This document shows positions 21,818-32,813 of a DNA stretch of 64,000 nucleotides, piece after piece (position 1 is the stretch's first letter; every line of letters begins with the position of its first letter). This stretch comes from Glycine soja (lineage: Eukaryota > Streptophyta > Magnoliopsida > Fabales > Fabaceae), in NCBI RefSeq assembly GCF_004193775.1, contig NC_041006.1, positions 18,592,093 through 18,656,092 of the forward strand, written 5' to 3'. The notes beneath the pieces are model-generated. The model did no database searches. It was not told where the DNA came from and worked only from the letters and a program-made list of their open reading frames with translations. The translations under genes were made by a program, and so were the position numbers.

Positions 21818-22666
21818 ATGAGTCTTCATTCTTCATCTAGTGTTAATGGTGAGGGTTCTACTCCGAAGGACACCTTGTATAAGATATTAGATGAGTTGAG
21901 ATCCCTTAAGTTGTGGAAAGAAAAGCAAGAGAGAAAAGAAAAAGGAAAAAAAAGAGTGGAAGAAATAAGTCAAGATGAAAGAGAGAAAATAAGAAAAAAA
22001 GAAAGAAGAAAAATAATGAAAGAAATGAAAAAAGAAAAACATGTCTCCTATAGTAGTCATGACTCTTGCAAGAGTTTAAGTGAAGAACTTAGCGACTATT
22101 ATAGTGGGCCCCATAGTTCACATACTAAACATCATTCCCAAAGAAGAGAAAAGGATACAAGGCCTCCAGAGGTTAACATTAGCCTCCCACCTTTCCATGG
22201 AAAAGATAATGTTGAGGCCTACTTAGATTAGGAAATCAAGGTTGAACAACTCTTTTCTTGCCATCATATTAGCGAAGAGAGAAAAGTTCCATTGGCTACC
22301 CTTAGCTTTGAAGGGTATGCCCTCTATTGGTGGACTTCCCTTGTTAGGGAACGAAGGATTCATGGGAATTCTTCAGTAGAGTATTGGAATGATCTTAATA
22401 GTGCCCTTAGGAAGAGGCACATTCCCTCCTACTATGAAAGGGAGCTTATAGACAAGCTCCAAAGGCTTAGACAAGGGAGTATGAGTGTTGAAGAATATAG
22501 ACAACAAATGGAACTACTCCTTTTAAGAGCTGGACTTAGGGAGGAGGAAAGAACAAGCATAGCTAGGTTCCTTAGTGAGCTTAATATGGAAGTGAGGGAC
22601 AAGGTTGAACTCCTTCCATATAGGGACCTAGATGAGCTAGTCCAACTTGGTATGCAACAACTTTAA
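21818..22666 (+). pseudogene. CHR-1 gag
   Basis: The ATG at 21818 (SLHSSSSVNGEGS) is preferred to an earlier one at 21755, since the upstream part reads as leader. The protein has a Lys/Glu-rich basic-acidic helix (about residues 30-75, likely coiled coil), then EVNISLPPFHGKDNVEAYLD, then the Ty3 retrotransposon gag domain: FEGYALYWWTSLVRERR, RHIPSYYERELIDKL and GSMSVEEYRQQMELL. An in-frame TAG at about 22229 replaces the Trp found in CHR-2 (AYLDWEMKV). It lacks the zinc knuckle. Gag builds the virus-like particle; with a stop in the middle this copy is dead. Confidence 0.85.
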
Positions 22667-22962
22667 AGAAAGCCTTCTTCAAAATCTTATGGCTTTCACT
22701 CTTATCCAAGGAAGGACCAAGCCCAACGAATTTTCGGGGCTGCACCTTCAAAACTCAAGGACCCACAAAGAAAACCATGATTATGAGAGGTCACATTGCC
22801 TCTCAATGACCCACAAAGAAAACCATGATTATGAGAGGTCAAGACATTTATAGTAGTCAAGAGGAGACTACTTCTTTCCCTTTCTCTAGTGGAAGTTAAG
22901 ATGAAGTAAAGGGTGAAGAGTCAAGTAAGGAAGTCTACCCCCATCAAGAAGGTGACCTCCTA
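22667..22962 (+). pseudogene. CHR-1 gag C-terminal spacer with lost zinc knuckle
   Basis: Corresponds to the region that in CHR-2 encodes the knuckle and into which Athila-2 inserted. Here the CCHC cysteines have been replaced by a roughly 48-bp tandem duplication (ACCCACAAAGAAAACCATGA at about 22762 and 22810); only the end of the motif (GHIAS) remains. Several stops. Confidence 0.65.
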
Positions 22963-23772
22963 ATGGTTAGAAGGCTCCTTGGAGGTCAATCTTGTGATCT
23001 ATCTCAATACCAAAGAGAGAAAATCTTTCTTACAAGATGCAAAATTTTGGATAAAACTTGTTCTCTCATTGTGGATAGTCGATCTTGTTGTAATTGTTGT
23101 AGCACAAGATTAGTTTCCAAGTTGAACCTCACTATCATTCCCCACCCAAAACCTTATAAACTTCAATGGCTCAATGAGCAAGGGGAAATGATAGTTAACC
23201 AACAAGTGAAGGTACCTTTCTCCATTGGGACATATAAGGATGAAGTTAATTGTGACATAGTTCCCATGGAGGCAGAGCATATTCTTTTAGGAAGGCCATG
23301 GCAATTTGATAGGAAAATTAATTATAATGGCCTAACTAATGAGATTACCCTCACCCATCATGGCACTAAATTTGTGTTGCATCCTCAAACACCTTCACAG
23401 GTGGCCAAAGATCAACTAACTATGAAAGATAAGAGGGATGAGGAAGAAAAACTAGAAAAACAAAAGAAAGAGAAGGATAGTAAGGCCTTGTCTTCAAAGG
23501 CCAAGGGGAAGGAAAAAGAGGAAAAGGATTCCTCCAAGAAGATTGCTAAGAAGGAAAATCATTTTGCAACAAAAGGTGATATCAAAAGAGGACTCCTTCT
23601 TAAACAATCTTTCTACCATCTCCTATCAAGTGAAACATCACTTAGCACTGCCATACCTCTTGAGCTTGAGGTTATTCCTCAAGTAAAGGATTTGTTGGAT
23701 GAGGGTTTGGTTCGTAAAAGCTTAACTCCTTGTGCTTTGTTGGTGCCCAAAATAGGTATTTTGAGGCATTGA
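22963..23772 (+). pseudogene. CHR-1 protease and start of reverse transcriptase
   Basis: The N-terminal part is a retropepsin-like domain: CSLIVDSRSCCNCCSTRLV (residues 32-50), where the catalytic D-S-G triad reads D-S-R, and later HILLGRPWQFDRK (about 107-119). A Lys/Glu-rich linker (150-200) follows, then the beginning of RT: LELEVIPQVKDLLDEGLV and PCALLVPK. The frame ends at a TGA at 23770 but continues in frame after it. The Gly-to-Arg change in the active site would inactivate the protease; CHR-2 keeps D-S-G. Confidence 0.8.
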
Positions 23773-23778
23773 GTCCCT

Positions 23779-24373
23779 ATGATAGGTGGTATGATGAATG
23801 TGTTTAGTGGTGCAACCTTCTTTTGTAAATTCACCCATGCATCCAACATCTTCATGACTCACATGCATAGTGACTCATTAGGTAGGTTTGTTCTTATTTT
23901 TAGTTTCAATACAAACTTAGGTGCTCATATGGGACACCTTAGGTTTGTCGTACTTTTTGGTAGGAATAATCAACATGAAAATACAAAAAAAAGGTATGTT
24001 TTATTGCATTACTTTCATTAATTTTTTTTATAGTGATCAAGGGGGTCCCACGAATCCTAAGAGAATAAAGGTCATTCCTGAGTGGCCCACTCCACCAAGT
24101 ATAAGGAAAATCTGGGGCTTGCATGACTTAACAAACTTTTACAAAAGGTTTGTCCCATATTTTTATATACTTGTAGCACCACTCATTGAGTTGGTGAGGA
24201 ACCATGTTCCCTCATGGGAAGATGCCCGAGAAATGGGTTTTCAGACCTTACCTTACTCCAACATACCAAACACCACTAATATATATGTTTTTATTCTTTT
24301 TACAGGTGTTGAGGGAAGAAGGCCAGAGTTTCAAGAATATCTGGATTTGAGGTCAAATCCTTTACAAGGGTAA
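23779..24373 (+). pseudogene. CHR-1 reverse transcriptase remnant, condensed
   Basis: After MMNVFSGATFFCKF (RT palm start) the frame jumps to SLGRFVLIFSFNTNLG, where a normal RT has its F/Y-x-D-D box; the two Asp are not present. After a frameshift near 23985 (A-run) it reads KRIKVIPEWPTPPSIRKIWG and NFYKRFVPYFYILVAPLIEL, the typical end of a Ty3 RT. RNase H and integrase are absent: the frame passes through EYLDLRSNPLQG directly into the 3' LTR. CHR-2 has the same shortened arrangement (27490-28110), so the defects were inherited by both copies. Confidence 0.75.
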
Positions 24374-24378
24374 CAGAA

Positions 24379-24991
24379 TGATGCAATCCTACCCTGAAAG
24401 AACATTGGATAAAAGACTCCAAGAAGATTGGGCCATAGATGCAAGAGAAGGCCCTAGGGTTCTCATGAGCCTTAGGGTAGATTTCAGGCCCATGGGCTAA
24501 GTATGAGCTCACTTATCTTTGTACATATTGGATTAAGGTTTCATTATTTTTGGGCCTTGTATTTAGGGTTCCATAATGTAGGTAGGGTACCCTAGAAATG
24601 TAGGATTTTTTAGCCCTTGTATTTTAGGGTACCTAGCCTAGTTTTTGTATTAGGGGTAGTTTTGAAATTTCACATGCATTAAGTGAATATTTGATGTATG
24701 TGCTGGGAAATAAATTTAATTGAATTGGGAGAAGCCCGATCCAATTAAATTTTAGAGGGGGAAGTGAGCATTTGCTTGCTACACCCCATTGCCATATCAT
24801 ATAGTCACACTTTGTGTATGTGCTTCATGCTTTACAAGCCTCATGACACCGGAGCACACTTAGTAGAGAATCTTGGACTTGATCTAGGATTAATGGGCTG
24901 AACCATAGCTAAAATTCACTATTCATAATTTGTGAAATTTTGGCTCCACAAATTTTGTCTCCACACTTAGGCTATAAATAGAGGCCATGTG
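24379..24991 (+). mobile_element. CHR-1 3' LTR, first segment
   Basis: Starts TGATGCAATCC and follows the 5' LTR up to GAGGCCATGTG. Interrupted at 24991 by a solo LTR and resumes at 25940. The polypurine tract before it is degenerate (ACAAGGGTAACAGAA). Confidence 0.85.
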
Positions 24992-25934
24992 TGATGCAAT
25001 CCTCCCTAGGAAAGGACCAGTTACCAAAGCCATGAGCAAGAGGCTCCAAGAGGATTGGGCTAGAGTTGATAAAGAAGGCCTTAGGGTTCTCATGAACCTT
25101 AGGGTAGATTTTTGAGCCCATGGGCCAAGGTTGGGTCCACTCTTCTTTGTAAATAGTAGAATAGGTTGTTTTCTTATTTTGGGCCTTGTACTTTGGCCAT
25201 TCTAGTAGTATAGGGTTTTAGCCTTGTATTTCAGGGCATTTTGAGTAGTCTTTGTAGTAGGATTTTTTTTGTATTTTCATGTTTTTTTGTCATGGGGGTG
25301 AGCTTAGCTATTATAGGGGTGTGTAGCTAAGCTTTAGCTTCTCAAGAAAGCTTCTCAAGGAGGTGAGCTTAGTTTTTAGATGGGTGTGTGTAGCTAAGCT
25401 CTAGCTTCTCAAGGAAGCTTCTCAAGGAGGTGAGCTTAGTTTTTAGATGGGTGTGTGTAGCTAAACTCTAGCTTCTCAAGGAAGTTTTCTCAAAGAAACT
25501 TCTCAAGGAAGTTTTCTTAAGAAAGCTTCTCAAGGAAGTTTTCTTAAGAAAGCTTCTCAAGGAAGCTACCTAGTCTATAAATAGAAGCATGTGTAACACT
25601 TGTTGTAACTTTGATGAATGAGAATCTTGTGAGACACAACTCAAAGTTCAACTTCTCTCCCTTTTTTCTTCCTTCAATTTCGTGCTCCCCCCTCTCTCTT
25701 TCTCTCCCTCTTTCTTTTCCTCCATTGAAGCATCCTTCCAAGCTTCTTATCCAAGGCTCATCTTGGTGGTGAAGCTCCTTCTTCCATGGCTTATTCCCTA
25801 GTGGATGGCGCCTCCTCTCCCCTCTTCTCCTTTGTCTTCCGCTGCATCTCCATGGTGGAAAACCACCATTAAAGGACCTCATTGAAGCTCAAAGATCCAG
25901 CCTCCATGGAAGCTCCACAAGCAAGCTTCCATCA
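24992..25934 (+). mobile_element. Solo LTR of a related Ty3 family nested in CHR-1
   Basis: Starts TGATGCAATCCTCCC, ends CTTCCATCA, and is flanked by perfect ATGTG (24987-24991 and 25935-25939). Removing it restores GGCCATGTGTGTGCATTTT, exactly as read in the 5' LTR at 19655. It is a diverged relative of the CHR LTR with its own TATA box (25576-25583). No internal sequence remains, so the element was removed by LTR recombination. Confidence 0.92.
25296..25560. repeat. Tandem repeats in the solo LTR
   Basis: Three units of 64-67 bp starting GGTGAGCTTAG at about 25298, 25362 and 25429, followed by shorter units built on CTTCTCAAGGAAGTTTTCTT up to 25560. Confidence 0.85.
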
Positions 25935-25939
25935 ATGTG

Positions 25940-26238
25940 TGTGCATTTTCTCAACTTTGATCATTTGAGAATTACACTTCAAAGTTCACACCTCATATGA
26001 GGCATAAAATTTTGTGCCTCTTCTCTCCCTCTCCCTCCATTCATCTTCTCCTACCTTCAAGCTCTTATCCATGGCTTCCTATGGTGGTGAGCTTCTTCTT
26101 GACTCATCCTCTCATCGAAGTGGCATATCCAATCATCTTTCTTCCTTCTCCATTCCGCTGTCATTCATCTTCAAGAAGCAAAAGACTCCATTGATGAAGA
26201 AGATCCAAGGCCTTCAAGCTCCACATGGAGCTACATCA
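25940..26238 (+). mobile_element. CHR-1 3' LTR, second segment
   Basis: Continues the LTR from TGTGCATTTTCTCAACTTTG to the terminus GGAGCTACATCA. Followed by ATCGT, a one-mismatch match to the left flank ATCTT. Frames at 25997-26298 are LTR, not genes. Confidence 0.85.
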
Positions 26239-26523
26239 ATCGTGCTATTTGCAATCAAAATGTTGTGCTCTATTCCTAGAAACATAATGCAAAGGTAAAT
26301 TCATTCAGTTCAAATTCTAAGAGTACTTTCTAGTCAAACTTAAAATCCAATTTCATGAAACTAGTGATAAAATAGAATCAAGCTTTTATGAACAGAATGA
26401 AATCACCAATAATGAGTAGAAAAGCTTCGTGCATATATAATATGAAAAGAGATACATAAGGGTAAAAAGATTACATCCAATCCTTTGGAAAAACTAACCT
26501 ATCATTTGCTAGAGCACAAGATC
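26239..26523 (-). mobile_element. Athila-3 3' LTR, second segment
   Basis: Continues Athila-3 LTR. The end GGAAAAACTAACCTATCATT with AGAGCACAAGATC matches 50442-50470 in the 5' LTR. The last five bases, AGATC (26519-26523), are the left target duplication of CHR-2. The remainder of the LTR has been deleted together with the far edge of CHR-2. Confidence 0.7.
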
Positions 26524-27480
26524 TGGTGTAAGCTCCATTGGAGCATGTAGGCCTAGGATCTTCTTCATCAATGGATTCCTTTGCTTCTTTGAAGATGAAT
26601 GGCAGCGGAATGGAGAAGGAAGAGAGAGAGGAGACGCCACTTCAAGGAGAAGACGAGTCTAGAAGAAACTCACCACCATAGGAGGCCATGGATAAGAGCT
26701 TGGAGGAAGAAGGAGATGAATGAAGGGAGAGGGAGAGAAGAGCACGAAATTTTGTGCTCTAAAAGAGCTCTGAAATCTGAACTTAATATTCAAATGATCA
26801 AAGTTTCAAAAAATGCACACACATGACTTCTATTTATAGCCTAAGTGTCACAAAATTGGAGGGAAATTTGAATTTCACATGAATTTGAAATTGAATTTGT
26901 GGAGCCAAACTTTGGAGCCAAAATTTCACTAATTATGATTAGTGAATTTAGTTATGGTTCAGCCCACTAATCCAAGATCAATTCCAAGATTCTCCACTAA
27001 ATGTGCTTAGGTGTCATGAGGCATGTAAAGCATGAAGGACATGCACAAAGTGTGACTATATGATGTGGCAATGGGGTGTAGTAAGCAAATGCTCACCTCC
27101 CTCTCTAAAATTTAATTGGATTGGGCTTCTACCAATTCTATTAAATTTATTTCCAACCACACGTCAAATATTCACCCAGTGCATGTGAAGTTATAAAACT
27201 ACCCCTAATACAAAAACTAGTTTAGGTGCCCTAAAATACAAGGGCTGAAAAATCCTATATTTCTAGGATATCCTACCTACATTATGGAGCCCTATAAATA
27301 CAAGGCCCAAAATTAATGAAACCTTAATCTAATATTACAAATATAAGTGGGCTCATACTTAGCCCATGGGCCCGAAATCTACCCTAAGGCTCATGAGAAC
27401 CCTAGGGCCTTCTCTTGCATCTTTGGTCCAATCTTCTTCGAGTCTTCTATCCAATGCCCTTGGGGGGTAGGATTGCATCA
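26524..27480 (-). mobile_element. CHR-2 3' LTR
   Basis: Inverted relative of the CHR-1 LTR, plus-strand edges TGGTGTAAGCTCC and GGATTGCATCA. TATTTATA (26831-26838) is the inverted TATA box. Open frames at 26599-26826 and 27347-27559 are LTR translation only. Confidence 0.85.
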
Positions 27481-27494
27481 TTCCCTCCCCCTTG
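27481..27494 (-). other. Polypurine tract of CHR-2
   Basis: Minus strand CAAGGGGGAGGGAA directly before the LTR start TGATGCAATCC. Better preserved than in CHR-1. Confidence 0.8.
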
Positions 27495-28110
27495 AAAAGG
27501 ATTTGACCTCAAATCCAGAGGTTCTTGAAACTGATGGATTCTTTCCTCAACCCCTGTAAAAAGAATAAAAACATATGTATTAGTGATGTTGGGCATGTTA
27601 GAGTACGGTAAGGACTGAAAACCCCTTTCCTAGCCATCTTTCCATGAGAGAATATAGTTTCTCACCAACTCAATGAGTGGTGCTACAAGTATAGAAAAAT
27701 AAGGGACAAACCTTTTGTAAAAGTTTGTTAAGATATTGAAGCCCCAAATTTCCCTTATACTTGGTGGAGTAGGTCACTCAGGAATGACCTTTATTCTCTT
27801 AGGGTCCATGGGAAGCCCTTGATCACTATTTAAAAATTTAGGAAAAGTAATGGAATAAAACATACCTTTTTCTTTATTTTCGTGTTGATTATTCCTACAA
27901 AAAATTTTGACAAACCTAAGGTGTCCCACATGAGCACCTAGGTTTGCATTGAAACAAAAAATAAGAACAAACCTACCTAATGAGTCCCTATGTACACAAA
28001 TCATGAAGATGTTGGGTGCTTGAGTGATTTAACAAAAGAGTGTTGCACCACTCAACACATTCATCATACCACTGATCATAGGGATTTGGTGCCTAATAAT
28101 ACCTATTTTA
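27495..28110 (-). pseudogene. CHR-2 reverse transcriptase remnant, condensed
   Basis: Reads HQIPMISGMMNVLSGATLFC, then SLGRFVLIFCFNANLGAHVG, then NQHENKEKGMFYSIT, KRIKVIPE, and NFYKRFVPYFSILVAPLIEL. The F-x-D-D box is replaced by FNAN, at the place where CHR-1 has FNTN. There is no RNase H or integrase before the tract at 27481. Stops occur near 28027 and 27774. Its overall structure is the same as that of CHR-1 although the two copies lie in opposite orientation. Confidence 0.75.
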
Positions 28111-29160
28111 GGCATTAACAAAGCACAAGGATTTAAGCTCTTGTGAACCAAACCCTCATCCAACAACTCCTTTACTTGAGGAATAACCTCAAGCTCAAGA
28201 GGTATGGCGATGCTAGGGGATGTTTCCCTTGATAGGAGAAGGTAGAAAGATTGTTTAATAAGGAGTGCTCTTTTAATATCACCTTTTGTTGCAAAATGAT
28301 TTTCCTTCTTAACAATCTTCTTAAAGGAATCCTTTTCCTCCTTTTCCTTCCCCTTGGCCTTTGAAGACAAGGCCTTACTATCCTTTTTTTTCTTTTGTTT
28401 TTCTAGTTTTTCTTCCTCATCCCTCTTATCTTTCATATTTAGTTAATCTTTGGCCACCTGTGAAGGTGTTTGAGGATGCAACACAAATTTAGTGCCAAGA
28501 TGGGTGAGGGTAATTTCATTAGTTAGGCCATTGTAAATGATCTTCCTATCAAATTGCCATGGCCTTCCTAAAAGAATATGTCCTGCCTCCATGGGAACTA
28601 TATCACAATTAACTTCATCCTTATATGTCCCAATGGAGAAAGGTACCTTCACTTGTTGGTTAACTATCATTTCCCTTTGCTCATTGAGCCATTGAAGTTT
28701 ATAAGGTTTTGGGTGGGGAATGATAGTGAGGATCAACTTGGAAACTAATCTTGTGCTATAACAATTGCAACAAGATCCACTATCCACAATGAGAGAACAA
28801 GTTTTATCTAAAATTTTGCATCTTGTATGAAAGATGCTCTCTCTTTGAGATTGAGATAGATCACAAGATTGACCTCCAAGGAGCCTTCTAACCATTAAGA
28901 GGTCACCTTCTTCATGGGGGTAGACTTCCTCACTAGACTCTTCACCCCTTACTTCATCTTCACTTCCACTATAGGAAGGGCAAGAAGTAGTCTCCTCTTG
29001 ACTACTATAAATGTCTTGACCCCTCATGTCATGGTTTTCTATGTGGGGCATTGAGAGGCAATGTGACCTCTCCCAAGACATTTGAAGCATTTAATGCTGC
29101 TAGTCCTTTCTTGGGAACTAGTCCTACGGGTGTATTTCTCTATGGTCTTACCCTTATCTT
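28111..29160 (-). pseudogene. CHR-2 protease with zinc knuckle and linker
   Basis: Near 29090-29040 one frame encodes CFKCLGRGHIASQC, a perfect CCHC knuckle. A small deletion (near 29030) shifts the frame before the protease (28443-29090), which contains CSLIVDSGSCCNCYSTRLV with D-S-G intact and HILLGRPWQFDRK. A Lys/Glu-rich linker (28300-28436) leads to the RT start (VIPQVKELLDEGLV). One stop separates the protease from the linker at about 28440. Confidence 0.8.
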
Positions 29161-29173
29161 CCTTAGGTTTTGA

Positions 29174-29178
29174 AGGTT
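29174..29178. other. Target-site duplication of Athila-2 (left)
   Basis: AGGTT here and at 40369-40373. Joining the flanks gives the gag-spacer sequence seen uninterrupted in CHR-1 at about 22725-22760 (…GCACCTTCAAAACTCAAGGA). Confidence 0.92.
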
Positions 29179-30038
29179 TGATCGAGGCCGTACCCGAATC
29201 AAATAAACATAAAAATGCAGTAACTAAGAAGTGATCCTAGGTCATTTCCCAACGAGCAATGATAAACCAAATGTTCATAATACACTTGCAGTGACAGTAA
29301 CGATTGGGGGGGGGGGGTTGTTTGTTTTGTGATTTAAAGGACAGAACAAGTAAACTGGAATACGAAACTGCTAATATTAAAAATGGGTTGTTTCCTCTGA
29401 TTCAGAAGCCATTCTCTTATCCTGGGTTATGGAGAATTCGTCCCTAATAGTTAACCACTTAATCCAACCCTATTTCAATTTACTAAGCGAAAATCAACTT
29501 AGGGTTGTCAATACGTGATTAGGCAACACATACACCAGTTAGCCCTTCGTCCATTAAGCATGAACGCAAGTTAGGCTCAGAGGTAATTAATCAAACACGA
29601 AGTGTGCACTGATTAATGTTCACGAAATTGGGTTAACTGGTGAAGGGGAAACTGCTAGGAAGCCACATTATAAACGAAACCTCAAAGAGAGTTGGGCTTC
29701 GTCTTCAAAAGGAAACAACACCAGAAAATGTAGCCTTCCATAGATTCAAACAGAAAACGCAAATGAAACTAAAAGCTGAAACGTAAATGAAGCAAAAACG
29801 TAAATGAAGCAGAAACGTAAATGAAGCAGAAATGTAAATGAAAGTAGAAGAAGAAACAAGAACGAAATTGTTATTAGAAGAAGAAAATGGAAAATTGCAT
29901 TAAGAACGAAACAGTAGCATTCAAGCAGAAAAAGTAAAAACCCTAAACAAAGCTCTGAATAATGAATAACATAACAGAATAGCCTTGCATGAATCCCAAG
30001 GCTGCTATTTAAAAAGAGTCACTCAAAGTCACTGGGCC
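29179..30038 (-). mobile_element. Athila-2 extra partial LTR
   Basis: Copies the LTR from its inner TGATCGAGGCC edge for about 860 bp and stops at ACTGGGCC, which in the 5' LTR (39246-40368) is at about 40068. At the next base a full LTR begins with the same TGATCGAGGCC. Thus two LTR copies lie head to tail at this end. It holds a run of 12 G (29306-29317) that is 14 in the second copy and 7 in the 5' LTR. Confidence 0.88.
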
Positions 30039-31200
30039 TGATCGAGGCCATACCCGAATCAAATAAACATGAAAATGCAGTAACTAGGAACTGATCCTAG
30101 GTCGTTTCCCAACGTGCAATGATAAACCCATTGTTCATAATATACTTACAGTAACAGTAACGATTTGGGGGGGGGGGGGGTTTGTTTGTTTTGTGATTTA
30201 AGGAGCAGAACAAGTAAACTGGAATACGAAACTAATAATATTAAAAATGGGTTGTTTCCTCTTATTCAGAAGCCATTCTCTTATCCTGGGTTATGGAGAA
30301 TTCGTCCCTAACAGTTAACCACTTAATCCAACCCTATTTCAATTTACTAAGCGAAAATCAACCTAGGGTTGTCAATACGTGATTAGGCACCACATACACC
30401 AGTTAGCCCTTCGTCCATTAAGCATGAACGCAAGTTAGGCTCGAAAGCAATTAATCGAACACGAAGCGTGCACTGATTAATGTTCACGAATTTGGGTTAA
30501 CTGGTGAAGGGAAAACTGCCAGGGAACCACATTATAAAGGAAACCTCAAAGAGAGTTGGGCTTCTTCCTCAGAAGGAAACAACACCAGAATAATTAGCCT
30601 TCCATAGATTCAAACAGAAAACGTAAATAAAACATGAAGCAGACACGCAAATAAACAGAAACGTAAATGAGACAGAAACGAAAATGAAAACAGAACGTAA
30701 AATGAAAGTAGAAGAAGAAACAAGAACGAAATTGTAATTCGAAGCAGGAAATCGAAAATTGCATTAAGAATGAAACAGTAGCATTAGAACAGAAAAACTT
30801 CAAAACCATAAACCCTAAGCTCTGAATAATAGTCTAACAGAATGCCCTGCACGAATCCCAAGGCTACTATTTAAAAAGAGTCACTCAAAGTCACTGGGCC
30901 CTATTACAATACTCTGGCCCAAAACGAAATAAACACTGAACCACATAAAATAAAATTGCGAAATTTCCTAATTAGAAATTAACTAAGGTAAGCGCTGCTT
31001 TATTTGCCCTCTTCAAGTCCACAACCTAAATTCGGATTAAGCCCAATGTTTCATTAATTCCTGAAATTAGATTAAAAACATCAAATTAGCTAAATGAGCC
31101 CAAATAATAAAACTACCTAATTAATTGACAATTAAGACCAATCAGTAATAAAAATGGTGCAAAAAGGGTTTAGAAAATAGAAGAAAATGATGGCACATTA
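30039..31200 (-). mobile_element. Athila-2 3' LTR (full)
   Basis: Full-length partner of 39246-40368. Plus-strand edges TGATCGAGGCC and TGGCACATTA; the terminal CA has become TA. A polypurine tract follows. The G-run at 30167-30180 marks the same place in each copy. Confidence 0.9.
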
Positions 31201-31215
31201 AAACCCCCCATACTT
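31201..31215 (-). other. Polypurine tract of Athila-2
   Basis: Minus strand TATGGGGGGTTT directly before the LTR start. Confidence 0.75.
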
Positions 31216-32813
31216 AGCCTTTTGCACTCCTGGGCAAAATGAAACAAAGAACAAAATCCAAGGATATCAAAGAGAGACAAACGAAAACATTCACATATTT
31301 GTCAATGAACATCAAGGAATGAAAGTAATGGGTAACAGCTAACATAAGGAGATCCGAAAAGTCAATACATTCATGAAAATCATCCAAGCAACCCAATCAT
31401 GGCAAAATAGTTAATCAGCTCAAGAATGAAAAGTGATATAAAGCCTCACAAGATATACACTCTATCTCTCAAGTGTTTAGGCTACTATTTGCCCTCAAAG
31501 CACCCATGAAAACAAACACCACATAAACTTGGCAAGATTCTAAAATTGACAATCAACCCATAAACATAAGCAAATGAGGATCAAAAGGTCTTTTAAGGTT
31601 GTAATGGGGCCAAGGACAAGGTATGCAAAAATAAGGATTAAGTGGCTGAATCCCAAAGGAATAGAGGAGCAATGGGGAATAAGTGCATAATAAGAAAACA
31701 TAAGAAAATAAAAAGAAGTAAAGATAAAATTTAAACATAAAGAGTAGAACCAAGAGTCTCATCATTCTTTTGTCATTTAAGATCTTATTCACTCAATTTT
31801 ACTGCTTTTCTTTTTCTTTTTCGATTTTTTTATTTTATTTTTTTTACTCTGTAGCCTTTGATAAACAACATCATATTCAGCATGCCCAACATTTAACCAA
31901 TATGCAATGTACATCAAGTATGGCTCAAAATATATCATGAAGCATGGCCAACAAAACATGTCATTCAATGAAACAAAAACCCCCACACTTATTCCCAAAA
32001 CAATTCCAAAGCTCCAAAATTCCTTAAGGATATGGTGATATCATGGTTTTTCACATAAGGCTTGTAGTGAGATGCAAAAAAAGGAAAGGGAAACAAGGCT
32101 CAAAAGGGCTATCAAAGGAATTAAGTCAAGGTAAGTCTATTTGGCTAGAAGCTTATAAGAACAAAATTGCCTCAATCATATCCAAATATGCATGTGAATT
32201 AGGAAGCATCAACAAGAATCAAGCCAAGGCTATTGTGCAAGCAATCAATGGGGCAAAACACACCAAATGATTATGATGATGGATGACTCAAATTCTCACA
32301 AAGGTAAACTCATCACTTTCAAATTGAGCTTCCAAAACTATCATGACATGTAGAGGAGAATCAAAGATTTCAAGTCACAAAATGTCAAAAACTTTTATTT
32401 TCAAAACAATTACCCATTTCTTGAACATATCCTATGATTCAAAGAAAATTGTGCAAAGTCGTACATGCGCACAAAATTGACCCAAAATATTAAACTAAAA
32501 ATCCGACGACTAACAACATTAACAAATTAACACAACTAACAAATTAACAAAACCAACAAAACTAACAAAAACCAAAGAACACTCCCCCCCCCCCCCTCCA
32601 TACTTAAACAACACATTGTCCTCAATGTAGCACAATTAAGAGATTAAAAACAATTAAATCATCAAATAGAATCGGACAAGTGTAATAAAAGCAAAGAAGG
32701 AGATAGGAAGAGAAGAACTCCCTAAGTCATGGTGCAGGAAGAGTAGGGTGGAGTAAGGAAGTCTCTTCCACCACTACGTCCACTAAAGAAGGGTTCGTGA
32801 GGAATGGCTTAAG
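31216..32813 (-). mobile_element. Athila-2 3' untranslated region
   Basis: About 1.6 kb after integrase. The minus-strand phrase CTACATTGAGGACAATGTG (32611-32629) followed by a G run (C-run on plus at 32584-32596) is a typical Athila post-integrase landmark. No env-like protein is recognised here, in contrast to Athila-3. Frames at 30594-30809, 31214-31998 and 32043-32270 have no motif. Confidence 0.65.

Noticed and set aside
24379..27480. Host gene suggested by ATGGCTTCCTATGG-like starts and Ser/Pro-rich frames near 26070 and 25800
   Set aside because: The same text recurs in every CHR-type LTR of the window, always next to the LTR end.
32043..32270. 75-residue Lys-rich plus-strand frame
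   Set aside because: Lies antisense in the Athila-2 3' untranslated region, has no motif, and has no partner elsewhere in the window.
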